A stretch of DNA of 35,191 bases from Candidatus Electrothrix gigas (GCA_022766165.1 QYLO01000036.1:1-35191), one strand, 5' to 3'; counted from the stretch's first letter, positions 23,494 through 31,541 are shown. A program made the numbers and translations. Notes: a model not told the origin generated them from the letters alone.

Positions 23494-24066
23494 TTATACT
23501 GATCTAGTAAAGGCTGCGTTAATATTTGTCTTATGCGCATACAGCACAATAACAACAGCAAGGGCAAGGGAGGCTGAAATATGCATGGGATATCCCAAAA
23601 CACAGGTAAGCAAGGGCAGCAGAAAAAAGGCGGTACCCCAGCTCACTAAAAAACTGCGACTCAGCAGATAGACAAGCAGCATAATACTTCCTCCCAGCAC
23701 AAGAATGGTATAATCAAGAGCAGCAAAGGCCCCAAGGCTGGTTGCAATCCCCTTTCCACCTCGAAACTTGAGCCACACGGGCCAGATATGACCAGCAATC
23801 ACTGCAACAACTGCTGCGCCAATAATCAGAGGCGCACAATCAAGCAATCCAGCAGCATAGACAACCACCATTCCCTTCAGGATATCGCCGAGCAGGGTCA
23901 GATAAAATCCCCAGCGTCCAAGAACTCGTCCCGCATTACGGGCCCCGGAGCTCCCGCTTCCGGTAGAACGGACATCAATTCTACGCGTAAAAAACACGAG
24001 GATATAGCCCGTGCTGATACCGCCGATCAGATAAGCAGCAACTACCATCAGCAGGCCGACCAGCAT
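23494..24066 (-). CDS. plsY: Acyl-phosphate:glycerol-3-phosphate acyltransferase (PlsY)
   Basis: A 190-aa polytopic membrane enzyme that acylates glycerol-3-phosphate from acyl-phosphate, the first step of phospholipid synthesis. The three family motifs are visible: STGSGSSGARNAGRVLG (variant of GSGNxGATN), 'GDILKGMVVV' (DxxKG) and 'GHIWPVWLKFRGGKGIATSLG'. The first motif has Ser-Ser in place of Asn-Pro, so it is a divergent member and might acylate another acceptor. The first ten bases of this gene lie inside the 734-bp duplication unit; the gene itself is intact. It is followed at 33 bp by the GNAT-aminotransferase gene. Confidence 0.88.
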   Translation of the reverse strand: MLVGLLMVVAAYLIGGISTGYILVFFTRRIDVRSTGSGSSGARNAGRVLGRWGFYLTLLGDILKGMVVVYAAGLLDCAPLIIGAAVVAVIAGHIWPVWLKFRGGKGIATSLGAFAALDYTILVLGGSIMLLVYLLSRSFLVSWGTAFFLLPLLTCVLGYPMHISASLALAVVIVLYAHKTNINAAFTRSV

Positions 24067-24121
24067 CTGCGCTTACCCCTCCCTCCCCAAAAATAGCCCT
24101 CTCTCATCTCAGGGCAAGGCA

Positions 24122-24640
24122 TTATAGCTTATGCAACAGCTTATACGTGGTATCGCACAAAAGTTTTTTAAGACTTTCCTCTGCCTCAGGAAAATCTGCA
24201 TTTTGCAGAAAAGCAAGAAGTGCCTTCACATTAGCACTCTGAGGGGTCAGGTATCCCCCTTCCCGCATAAAATCTTCTGCCATAAGGCGGTTGGACATTG
24301 CAATCCCTTTGAGAAAGGTCTTCTCGTTATTGTCCTTACTCTCATCACATAAGGCCAAAGCAATCTGCTCCTGTTGCAGCTTACTCTCGGCCAGCGCATA
24401 CATTTTTTGCCTGACAGCATTTTCCCGATGATGCTGAGGAGGATAAATCTTTTTCGGTTCCTCTGACTTCAAAGATATGGCACCAGAAGGACAGGCATCC
24501 ACACATTGCTGACACCCATCTATACATTTTTCTGTATCAATATTACCTGTTTCTGTATTCGTGGCACCAGTGGGACACACATAGAGACACAGACAATCTT
24601 TTGTACATTTCTTTAAATCACGCACAGCAACTGTTCTCAT
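24122..24640 (-). CDS. 4Fe-4S ferredoxin-domain protein, duplicate copy
   Basis: A 172-aa protein identical to the one at 24856-25374. Its N-terminal 55 residues hold a two-cluster ferredoxin; the rest is a helical region of unknown role. This copy follows a truncated rubrerythrin tail instead of the full gene, so it can be expressed from the same transcript only if transcription runs through the first copy. I chose the ATG with a GAGGTG site six bases upstream rather than the GTG four codons earlier. Confidence 0.85.
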   Translation of the reverse strand: MRTVAVRDLKKCTKDCLCLYVCPTGATNTETGNIDTEKCIDGCQQCVDACPSGAISLKSEEPKKIYPPQHHRENAVRQKMYALAESKLQQEQIALALCDESKDNNEKTFLKGIAMSNRLMAEDFMREGGYLTPQSANVKALLAFLQNADFPEAEESLKKLLCDTTYKLLHKL

Positions 24641-24648
24641 ATCGCACC

Positions 24649-24790
24649 TCACACTGCTTCAATTTTATGGTTAGGTACTCCACAAACCGGACACCGCTCC
24701 AGCACTTCATCATGCACAACAACATAGCCACAAATTTGGCAAACATAGACAGATTGCCCCTGTCGTATCTTATCCAGATTCTCTGCTTTA
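24649..24790 (-). pseudogene. 3' fragment of the rubrerythrin-like gene
   Basis: Created by the tandem duplication. It encodes only the last 46 or so residues of the rubrerythrin-like protein, including the C-terminal YVCQICGYVVVHDEVLERCP knuckle, with no start codon in frame (the frame meets a TGA within the duplicated upstream region). The complete gene lies at 25383-25994. Confidence 0.9.
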
Positions 24791-25524
24791 CGACCAGCAT
24801 CTGCGCTTACCCCTCCCTCCCCAAAAATAGCCCTCTCTCATCTCAGGGCAAGGCATTATAGCTTATGCAACAGCTTATACGTGGTATCGCACAAAAGTTT
24901 TTTAAGACTTTCCTCTGCCTCAGGAAAATCTGCATTTTGCAGAAAAGCAAGAAGTGCCTTCACATTAGCACTCTGAGGGGTCAGGTATCCCCCTTCCCGC
25001 ATAAAATCTTCTGCCATAAGGCGGTTGGACATTGCAATCCCTTTGAGAAAGGTCTTCTCGTTATTGTCCTTACTCTCATCACATAAGGCCAAAGCAATCT
25101 GCTCCTGTTGCAGCTTACTCTCGGCCAGCGCATACATTTTTTGCCTGACAGCATTTTCCCGATGATGCTGAGGAGGATAAATCTTTTTCGGTTCCTCTGA
25201 CTTCAAAGATATGGCACCAGAAGGACAGGCATCCACACATTGCTGACACCCATCTATACATTTTTCTGTATCAATATTACCTGTTTCTGTATTCGTGGCA
25301 CCAGTGGGACACACATAGAGACACAGACAATCTTTTGTACATTTCTTTAAATCACGCACAGCAACTGTTCTCATATCGCACCTCACACTGCTTCAATTTT
25401 ATGGTTAGGTACTCCACAAACCGGACACCGCTCCAGCACTTCATCATGCACAACAACATAGCCACAAATTTGGCAAACATAGACAGATTGCCCCTGTCGT
25501 ATCTTATCCAGATTCTCTGCTTTA
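24791..25524. repeat. Tandem duplication, second copy (734 bp)
   Basis: Exact copy of 24057-24790. This copy keeps the ferredoxin gene in its natural context, following the full rubrerythrin-like gene. It also carries a duplicate plsY start (24800) that now runs out of frame into the rubrerythrin tail and would give only a meaningless 60-aa product. Confidence 0.97.
24856..25374 (-). CDS. 4Fe-4S ferredoxin-domain protein
   Basis: A 172-aa cytosolic iron-sulphur protein. The cysteine sets are KKCTKDCLCLYVCPTGA and 'EKCIDGCQQCVDACPSGA'. Both end in the CP typical of 2[4Fe-4S] ferredoxins. The first set is C-x3-C-x1-C-x3-C and the second C-x3-C-x2-C-x3-C, instead of the canonical C-x2-C-x2-C-x3-C. 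After residue 60 comes a helical, Glu/Lys-rich region ending LLCDTTYKLLHKL with no family I recognise. The ATG at 25374 has a GAGGTG site that overlaps the stop of the rubrerythrin-like gene, so they are coupled. An electron donor for the rubrerythrin is a natural role, by inference. Confidence 0.88.
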   Translation of the reverse strand: MRTVAVRDLKKCTKDCLCLYVCPTGATNTETGNIDTEKCIDGCQQCVDACPSGAISLKSEEPKKIYPPQHHRENAVRQKMYALAESKLQQEQIALALCDESKDNNEKTFLKGIAMSNRLMAEDFMREGGYLTPQSANVKALLAFLQNADFPEAEESLKKLLCDTTYKLLHKL

Positions 25525-25994
25525 TTCTTCAAAAGAGAGCTAATCATATGACTGGTACGTTCGCCCCATGTCAACGCCCGCAAGGCTCCTCGGTCCCCAA
25601 AAGTTTTTGCCTCAGTCATCGCAGCATGAAAATCTTCATCCATGTTCCCCGCCAACAGGCTCTCCAGCTCGTTGTATCTTTTCCCGGAGCTGGTTGTCAT
25701 TTTCCCCTTATAATAGTCTGCCAAAGCTCGAAAAAGGTCTTTTTCATCCGTACGCCCCTGCTTTTCACAGCCCTTGGCCAAATTACCAAAAAGGGCGCTT
25801 AGTTGTCCTGAAGAAAGGTTTTTAGGTAGATCAGGATCCAAAACAACCTCCACCTCTGCCTGCTCCATGACCTTGACCAAGGCTTCTTTCTTTGCCCGGC
25901 AAACCGGACAGTTTCAATCCTCATCCAGGTCTTCGGGACGTTTTCCCGCTTCAAGTTGATAGCTACAGATTCCACACTTGTATTCTTCCGCCAT
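25383..25994 (-). pseudogene. Rubredoxin-rubrerythrin-like protein gene with an in-frame TGA at 25914-25916
   Basis: From the ATG at 25994, preceded by a strong AGGAG site, the frame reads MAEEYKCGICSYQLEAGKRP, EDLDED, then TGA, then NCPVCRAKK and onward without a break to 25383, 203 codons in all. Rubredoxin-like knuckles usually have Trp before the second CPxC (DDWxCPVC), so TGG to TGA is the simplest explanation. Downstream is a helical ferritin-like region (residues about 60-155, 'AKGCEKQGRTDEKDLFRALADYY') and a second knuckle, YVCQICGYVV...CPVCG. Rubrerythrins remove peroxide in anaerobes. The product downstream of TGA could only start at internal codons such as the TTG at 25880. It could be a nonsense mutation, sequencing error or recoding; I treat it as broken with moderate confidence. 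The codons after the stop look fully conserved, so any loss is recent. Confidence 0.75.
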
Positions 25995-26058
25995 AATACG
26001 CTTCTCCTAATTAATCATTGTACAGGTCAAGTGATACCAGCTTTCTCAACAGTGAAAA

Positions 26059-27033
26059 TTAGTTCAGATTAACAAGCCATTGATACTGAGCAGCACCAAA
26101 GAGACCGATTCGTTCATCTTTAATCAGAAAAACATCTATCTGCTGTAACAAATCTTTCGCCGTTGTTTCACTTTGCAAAAATTCATTTCTAAAACTTTCA
26201 TTATCAACCAAAAAAGGATTTTTGATCGTAACTCCTCCGGAAATAAACAGCTTACCACCAGAGGCTAGAGTTGACAAGGCATAGTTTCTACAGACTCTGC
26301 CGTAAAAACGCGCAAAATATTTTACTGTCTCTGATTCAGCGTCAAGTTCTTGGACAACCTGGCTGGCTGGCAGTTCTTTTCCTGTAAAAAAATGATGTAT
26401 TCGAGAGATACCCGGTCCAGAAACAACATCATTGCAAACCGGCGATATAATTTTTTTTTCAGTTAGTAAAAAATTTCTGAAGGATGCCTCCTCTCTGTCT
26501 TCGGCAAGAAAGGGAAAAGGGATATGCCCTGCCTCTGAGGGAATACTGAGATACCTGCCAGTTTCAGCCCTTTTTAGGGTGCCATGTCCTGTACCTGTAC
26601 CTGCCCCAACAATAGCAATGTCTTGATTTGCCTGCCCCTGTCCTCCGGCACCAACAAGTATATGCAGAGCATCGGCTGTTGCTTGGGTAAGGCAACCATA
26701 GGCTTGCGCAACAAAATCATTAATAATAAAGATGTTCGCATCAGGATAACGTTCATGCAAGAGCCCCCTGTCTATAGCCCAACGGACATACGGCAAAAGA
26801 ATGACATTGTCCGAGGTGACAGCGCCAGGCACGGCAACCATCACCGTGCTGACCTTATTCACATCATAACGAGGGTTACGCTCCTTGATTCTGTGCAGTA
26901 GCTCTTCAAAGGATTGAAAACTATTTGTCTTTTCCCAAAGTTCGCTTTCAAGGACAAGTGTATTGTTTTTGTTTGAAAACAGAGAAAACCTGCTGTTTGT
27001 TCCGCCTATATCGCCTACTAACAGTTTGTTCAT
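26059..27033 (-). CDS. glk: Glucokinase
   Basis: A 324-aa cytosolic kinase of the bacterial Glk family (not the ROK type with zinc cysteines), phosphorylating glucose to glucose-6-phosphate with ATP. Motifs: GDIGGTNSRFSLF at the N-terminus (phosphate-binding), 'IINDFVAQAYG' (catalytic Asp), 'GAGTGTGHG' and 'SEAGHIPFP' (sugar and Mg-ATP contacts), 'ISGGVTIKNPF' and the C-terminal 'ERIGLFGAAQYQ'. The full length is intact. It is upstream of the rubrerythrin-like gene by 64 bp. The ATG follows AAGGTTATAAAAAA, a weak SD, and this upstream sequence derives from a degraded USP gene. Confidence 0.93.
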   Translation of the reverse strand: MNKLLVGDIGGTNSRFSLFSNKNNTLVLESELWEKTNSFQSFEELLHRIKERNPRYDVNKVSTVMVAVPGAVTSDNVILLPYVRWAIDRGLLHERYPDANIFIINDFVAQAYGCLTQATADALHILVGAGGQGQANQDIAIVGAGTGTGHGTLKRAETGRYLSIPSEAGHIPFPFLAEDREEASFRNFLLTEKKIISPVCNDVVSGPGISRIHHFFTGKELPASQVVQELDAESETVKYFARFYGRVCRNYALSTLASGGKLFISGGVTIKNPFLVDNESFRNEFLQSETTAKDLLQQIDVFLIKDERIGLFGAAQYQWLVNLN

Positions 27034-27042
27034 TTTTTTATA

Positions 27043-27153
27043 ACCTTTTCCGTAACATGGCCCATAGGTGGCTCATAAGCAGCCTGGAAAACCCCTTGCC
27101 GTGTTCGCTGGTCAGGCAGGATCATATCCACCTCTTTTTCTGCTGCTGTTCTC
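27043..27153 (-). pseudogene. Degraded remnant of a universal stress protein C-terminus
   Basis: This stretch between glk and the intact USP gene matches the end of the latter (about 27316-27412). On the minus strand it reads RTAAEKEVDMIL, then a shifted HGKGFSRLLM, then MGHVTEKVIKK, against RIAAEKEVDMIL, HGKGLGKLLM and MGHVTEKVIGK in the intact gene. Small insertions and frameshifts break it, and no start is left. It is an old partial tandem copy of the second USP domain. Confidence 0.8.
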
Positions 27154-27165
27154 GATTGGAAAAAT

Positions 27166-27198
27166 AATCCCGCTACCTCAGTCTAACATAGCGGGATT
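27166..27198 (-). terminator. Rho-independent terminator after the USP gene
   Basis: Perfect 10-bp arms AATCCCGCTA and TAGCGGGATT enclose a 13-nt loop, 38 bp past the USP stop. On the minus strand they are followed by TATTTTTCC, a short U-run. Confidence 0.8.
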
Positions 27199-27235
27199 GA
27201 TATAATATAACAAAATACCATCTACTGATCAGGGA

Positions 27236-28117
27236 TTATTTGTTGTCCTCTGCGTCAGATGCCTCATCTCTCTTCTTTTCAATCACCAATACTGCACAAT
27301 GAGCCTTTCCAATGACCTTTTCCGTTACATGCCCCATCAGCAGTTTGCCAAGCCCTTTACCGTGTCCACCGATTAAGATCATATCCACTTCCTTTTCTGC
27401 TGCTATTCGGGCAATAATATCAGCCGCAGGTTTGCCAACCAAAGATATGGGATGAAATTTGACGGACATTTCCTGCTCTTGCCCCTTTGTACAGACAGCC
27501 TCTACCAGAGCCTGTGCCTCCTCAAGTCCACTTTCAGTAGGCGTGACAGACACAGCATAGACCTCTTTGAGGTTGGTGCAATGGATTCCCATGCCAATGA
27601 TCTCATCTAGCGCAGCCTCGCTGGCTTGAGAACCATCAACCGCAAGCAGTACTTTATCTCCTTTAATGATAAAATCCTTGGGTACAACCAAAACTTTGGG
27701 AAAACCATGACCAATAACTTTAGAGGTCATACTGCCCACCAGTAGCTTGAGCAGTCCTTGTTTTCCATGCCGTCCCATAATCAAGATATCTGCCTTATGT
27801 TTATAGGCCAGCTCAACAATGGTTTTATCCGGTTGATAGGACTCTTCAATAAAAACCTCGCAGGAAAGATCCTGGTCACTGGCAAGCTTCTTGATATTGT
27901 CTGTGTACTCCTTGGTCTCTCGACGCATTGCCGCTGCTGAAGAGTGAACTGCTGTTGCCGATGCCGAATCAATCGCAATAACGTTGAAAACAACAATTTT
28001 TGCATTGCATGCTTGGGCCAAAAAAATTGTTTCCTGAACAGCTCCGTCAGTATAGGATGAACCGTCTGTGGCAAGGGCAACGACCTTGGACTTGTTTATC
28101 ACTCGTGTCTTGTTCAT
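27236..28117 (-). CDS. Universal stress protein with two USP domains
   Basis: A 293-aa cytosolic protein made of two tandem UspA domains (about 9-145 and 150-280). Each ends in the ATP-binding signature: GRHGKQGLLKLLVGSMTSKVI and GGHGKGLGKLLMGHVTEKVI, fitting G-x2-G-x9-G-(S/T). Each begins with an 'LA(T/V)DGS' strand. The C-terminal tail is acidic. Such proteins bind ATP and modulate survival or transporter activity. It lies 92 bp downstream of a SulP transporter gene, an arrangement seen in many bacteria, so it may regulate that transporter. An AGAGGA site precedes the ATG; a terminator follows at 27166-27198. Confidence 0.92.
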   Translation of the reverse strand: MNKTRVINKSKVVALATDGSSYTDGAVQETIFLAQACNAKIVVFNVIAIDSASATAVHSSAAAMRRETKEYTDNIKKLASDQDLSCEVFIEESYQPDKTIVELAYKHKADILIMGRHGKQGLLKLLVGSMTSKVIGHGFPKVLVVPKDFIIKGDKVLLAVDGSQASEAALDEIIGMGIHCTNLKEVYAVSVTPTESGLEEAQALVEAVCTKGQEQEMSVKFHPISLVGKPAADIIARIAAEKEVDMILIGGHGKGLGKLLMGHVTEKVIGKAHCAVLVIEKKRDEASDAEDNK

Positions 28118-28150
28118 AGTGATCCTCTTGATGAAGAAAAAAGCGAGTTA

Positions 28151-28186
28151 TACAGCGAGCTTTATTTTTCGTGTAAACTCGCTGTA
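28151..28186 (-). terminator. Hairpin between the SulP and USP genes
   Basis: Perfect 9-bp arms TACAGCGAG and CTCGCTGTA around an 18-nt loop, 24 bp after the SulP stop. On the minus strand a T-run (CGCTTTTTTC) comes about ten bases after the stem, so it may be a partial terminator or attenuator that sets USP expression relative to SulP. Confidence 0.5.
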
Positions 28187-28209
28187 TTTTATAAAAAAAG
28201 CTGCGGCGT

Positions 28210-30369
28210 TTAGTTGGTCGGAATGTACTGGGTCAAAGGGCAGTTTTTGCACCCATCTTCCGGTATTCCATCTTGTTGATGCACCTGTTCTATTAAGGCC
28301 GCAACAGCCGTCTTGGTATCTGGATAGAAATTTTCTCGACCGATTTTATCAATCAGATGCGTTCGTTCCATAACCGCCATGACCTGTCCTTTGACACTAC
28401 TCATGGCAAAACTCAGTCCAGCAGCTCGCAGACGTCCAACAATCATAGCCAATGCCTCTTCACCTGATGCATCCATGTCGTTGATTCCTCTGGCGTCTAG
28501 CAGAATGGCTCGGAGGTCTGGATGTTCTGTTCTAAACTTTGCAACCTGCTCATCCAGATAACTGGCATTGGCAAAGAACAGTGCACCGTCAAATCGAACC
28601 ACTGAGATATGGCGACACCCCTTGAGTCGATAATGCTCAGAGCTTTTCAGGACATTTTCTTCGTTCATGGACAGTTCAGCCACTACCGGACGCATGGATT
28701 TGTACAGGAAAACACCCATTGACAGGACAAATCCAACCATGATGCCCTTGTCAAGATGAGGGGCAAAGTAGAGGGTGACAACAAAGCAGGTTATTGAGAT
28801 AATGCCGTCATAACGCTGGGCCTTCCAGGCATGAATAAAACCGCTGGTGTTGATCAATCCGATAACCGCCATCATAATAACCGCAGCTAGGGTAGCCTGG
28901 GGTAAATGATAGAGCATGGGAGTGAAAAACAACAGGGTCAGAACCACCATCAAGGAGGTGACAACGGAAGAGATACCCGTGACTGCACCAGCTTGGAGAT
29001 TAACAGCAGAGCGGGAAAAGGAACCTGAAGAGGCATAACTGGAACCGCAAGACCCTATAATATTGGCCAGTCCCTGACCAATCAGTTCCTGATTTGCATC
29101 AATTTTTTGACCGGTTTTGGCTGCCATAGCCTTGGCAATGGCAATGGCCTCCATAAAACCGAGCAGAGAGATAATAATCGCTGTGGGCAGGAGTTGTAAA
29201 AAATTTTTTATAGTGATATCAGGCATGGAAAGGCTGGGCAAGCCCTCGGGTACCTTGCCGACAATTGCACCACCGCTGGTCAAGAGTATCTTTTCCAGGT
29301 CAATCGGCTTGTTTCCTACTTTGATTCGCCATGTTCTCTGGTCTGTCTCTATACCAGAGGGTATATTACCTTGAATATAAAAGGTATACTGTTCTCCTTG
29401 CTGTACACCCTCAAACTTCATGCGCCTGAGTTCAGTGCGAAGGAGATGGGCTTCATGTTTTGCGTGATCCATCTTACCAGTTAAAATGGCGAGTTTTGCT
29501 TCCATCTCAAGGATCTCAATCGGTGGCGGTGCGCCATGTACATCAAGTTCTGCATTATGGAGATCTGCGGCTGCCTTGCCAAGGTCAGCTCGTTCCTGTC
29601 CATGATGATTGATCAGGGTGACAGCCTTGTTAAAACGCTTTATTTTTTCTTTTATCTCAGAGTTATTAAAGGCTGAAGAAGGGACATAGGTATCTCTGTT
29701 AAAATCAGTAGCCCATGAGACCAGGGTGGTAATGGCTACTGCCACTAAAACGGCTGGAATTTTTGGATTGATTCGTTTCAGAAGCACCATAATAATCACT
29801 GCGCCTATACCGTAGAGCAGGGTAGGCCGATGGGTGTAATCATAAGCTGCCTCAATAACCCGAAGCATTGTCTCGTAATGATGGGGAGCCTTGTCAACAT
29901 ACACCCCAAAAAACTTAGAAAATTGAGAAGAGGCGATGATAATGGCTGCGGCATTGGTAAAACCGTTGATAACCGGATGGGAAAGAAAGTTCACCACCAT
30001 ACCAAGGCGCAGAACCCCGAGTGAAAATTGAAAGATTCCCACCACCATTGCCAGCACAATGGAATAGGCAATAAAATCTGGAGAACCAGCCGTGGCCAGC
30101 GGTTCCAGAGAGGCTGCCGACATGAGGGAAACTACAGCCACCGGGCCAGTTCCCAGTTGGCGACTGGACCCGAACAGGGCAGCAACCATAGGGGGCAAAA
30201 AAGCGGCATAAAGGCCATAGTATGCCGGAAGTCCAGCTAGTTGCGCATAGGCCATAGATTGGGGGATAAGAACAAGGGCAACCGTGACACCGGCGACCAG
30301 ATCCAATTTAAAAGATTCCGTTTTATACCCTTGGAACCAGAGTAAAAACGGAAAAAATTTAAAGAGCAT
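28210..30369 (-). CDS. SulP-family anion permease with STAS domain and a large insertion
   Basis: A 719-aa inner-membrane transporter. The N-terminal half has the SulP core 'DLVAGVTVALVLIPQSMAYAQLAGLPAYYGLY' and 'PVINGFTNAAAIII'. 'SLLGFMEAIAIAKAMAAKTG' and 'FSRSAVNLQAGAVTGISSVV' follow, and a cytosolic STAS domain occupies about 575-700 ('ILLDARGINDMDASG'). Between 'VAVAITTLVSWATDF' and 'GGAIVGKVPEGLPSLSMPDI' there are about 145 extra residues (about 222-367). They form a hydrophilic helical hairpin followed by a strand-rich part, where ordinary SulP proteins have about 20. SulP members carry sulphate, bicarbonate (BicA) or dicarboxylates; the substrate cannot be told here. The C-terminus has CKNCP. 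AAGGAGG precedes the ATG. The USP gene is next. Confidence 0.92.
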   Translation of the reverse strand: MLFKFFPFLLWFQGYKTESFKLDLVAGVTVALVLIPQSMAYAQLAGLPAYYGLYAAFLPPMVAALFGSSRQLGTGPVAVVSLMSAASLEPLATAGSPDFIAYSIVLAMVVGIFQFSLGVLRLGMVVNFLSHPVINGFTNAAAIIIASSQFSKFFGVYVDKAPHHYETMLRVIEAAYDYTHRPTLLYGIGAVIIMVLLKRINPKIPAVLVAVAITTLVSWATDFNRDTYVPSSAFNNSEIKEKIKRFNKAVTLINHHGQERADLGKAAADLHNAELDVHGAPPPIEILEMEAKLAILTGKMDHAKHEAHLLRTELRRMKFEGVQQGEQYTFYIQGNIPSGIETDQRTWRIKVGNKPIDLEKILLTSGGAIVGKVPEGLPSLSMPDITIKNFLQLLPTAIIISLLGFMEAIAIAKAMAAKTGQKIDANQELIGQGLANIIGSCGSSYASSGSFSRSAVNLQAGAVTGISSVVTSLMVVLTLLFFTPMLYHLPQATLAAVIMMAVIGLINTSGFIHAWKAQRYDGIISITCFVVTLYFAPHLDKGIMVGFVLSMGVFLYKSMRPVVAELSMNEENVLKSSEHYRLKGCRHISVVRFDGALFFANASYLDEQVAKFRTEHPDLRAILLDARGINDMDASGEEALAMIVGRLRAAGLSFAMSSVKGQVMAVMERTHLIDKIGRENFYPDTKTAVAALIEQVHQQDGIPEDGCKNCPLTQYIPTN

Positions 30370-30434
30370 AATTTTTTTTCCTCCTTGTACAGGTTAAAAA
30401 ATGGTTGAATATTTAAAAAATTAAAGAAATCGAT

Positions 30435-31541
30435 TTATTCTCTGTGTTCAGGGAATAAGGAGAGGAGGGATTCTTTGTTTGGCGCACAGATGCCCCGTTC
30501 TGTGATCAGACCAGAGACCAGTCGGGCCGGAGTGACATCAAAGGCCGGATTGGCAGCCCTGGTTTGCTCAGGAGCGATACGTACCTGCTGTACCTGGTGC
30601 ATCTCGTCCCGTTCAGAGAGGCCAGAGACTAGCAGAACTTCCTCCTGATCCCGCTCTTCAATGGGGATCTCGGCACCGTCTTCCAGCGTCCAGTCAATGG
30701 TGGACGAGGGCAAGGCCACGTAAAAGGGGATATCATTATCTGCTGCGGCCAGGGCCTTGAGGTAGGTCCCGATCTTATTGCAGACATCTCCAGTGCAAGT
30801 GGTTCGATCTGTGCCTACAATGCAGAGATCCACCTTGCCCTGCTGCATGAGATGACCACCGCTGTTGTCCACAATCAGGTGATGAGCAATGCCCGCAGAT
30901 GCCAGCTCCCAAGCCGTGAGATGGGCTCCCTGATTACGCGGTCGGGTTTCATCAACCCAGACATGGACCGGTATGTCAGCCTGCTGCGCCTTAAAGATTG
31001 GCGACAGGGCGGTTCCCCAGTCCACTGTTGCCAGCCAACCTGCATTACAATGGGTGAGGATATGAACTGTATCTCCTGTTGCTGCATATCTTTCCTGAAT
31101 AAGTTGCAGACCGTGTTCACCAATGGACTCGTTGATCTGGACATCTTCATCACAGATGCGTGCTGCCTCTTGATATGCTGCCTGTACTCGTTTTTCTGGA
31201 GGCAGGTTGATCAGCAAGGAACGCATCCGTTCCACAGCCCAGCGCAGATTCACTGCTGTAGGTCTGGCTGCAATTAAGGAGGCGCAAATTGTTTCTAAAC
31301 AGGTATCAGTATTTTTATCTGATAAACCAGATAAACCAAGACAGACTCCGTAAGCAGCAGTGGCACCAATCAGCGGAGCACCGCGTACCAGCATATCACT
31401 GATAGCGATAATAGCATCATGCAGAGTACGCAGGGTAACGGTTTCAAAGGAATGAGGTAGTTTAGTTTGATCAATAATGCCAACAGAGCGTTGGTCAGCT
31501 TCAAGCCATATACAACGATAGGGAGTTCCGTTTACTTGCAT
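30435..31541 (-). CDS. mtnA: S-methyl-5-thioribose-1-phosphate isomerase
   Basis: A 368-aa enzyme of methionine salvage that isomerises methylthioribose-1-phosphate to methylthioribulose-1-phosphate. It is a member of the eIF2B-like isomerase family. Hallmarks: 'MLVRGAPLIGATAAYG', 'LTHCNAGWLATVDWGTALSP' with the catalytic Cys, 'VWVDETRPRNQGAHLTAWEL', 'VGTDRTTCTGDVCNKIGTYLKAL' with the catalytic Asp region, and 'YVALPSSTIDWTLEDGAEIPIEER'. Intact and of usual length. Methylthioadenosine, its ultimate source, is a by-product of the polyamine pathway fed by SpeD, which is also in this window but far away. I see no strong SD before the ATG. Confidence 0.95.
   Translation of the reverse strand: MQVNGTPYRCIWLEADQRSVGIIDQTKLPHSFETVTLRTLHDAIIAISDMLVRGAPLIGATAAYGVCLGLSGLSDKNTDTCLETICASLIAARPTAVNLRWAVERMRSLLINLPPEKRVQAAYQEAARICDEDVQINESIGEHGLQLIQERYAATGDTVHILTHCNAGWLATVDWGTALSPIFKAQQADIPVHVWVDETRPRNQGAHLTAWELASAGIAHHLIVDNSGGHLMQQGKVDLCIVGTDRTTCTGDVCNKIGTYLKALAAADNDIPFYVALPSSTIDWTLEDGAEIPIEERDQEEVLLVSGLSERDEMHQVQQVRIAPEQTRAANPAFDVTPARLVSGLITERGICAPNKESLLSLFPEHRE

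Larger units (their letters stand above)
24057..24790. repeat. Tandem duplication, first copy (734 bp)
   Basis: Bases 24057-24790 are repeated without any difference at 24791-25524 when compared line by line. The unit holds the first ten bases of plsY, the plsY upstream region, the whole ferredoxin gene and the last 142 bp of the rubrerythrin-like gene. The copies abut directly. I see no shared bases between the outer flanks and the junction (GCAGGC before, TTCTTC after), so there is no microhomology. Confidence 0.97.

Noticed and set aside
24618..24800. 60-codon frame starting at a duplicated plsY start
   Set aside because: It is a by-product of the tandem duplication, joining the plsY start out of frame to the rubrerythrin tail.
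25914..25916. Selenocysteine codon
   Set aside because: The position normally holds Trp next to the cysteine knuckle, not Cys, and I could not see an evident SECIS hairpin; recoding is left only as a minor option.
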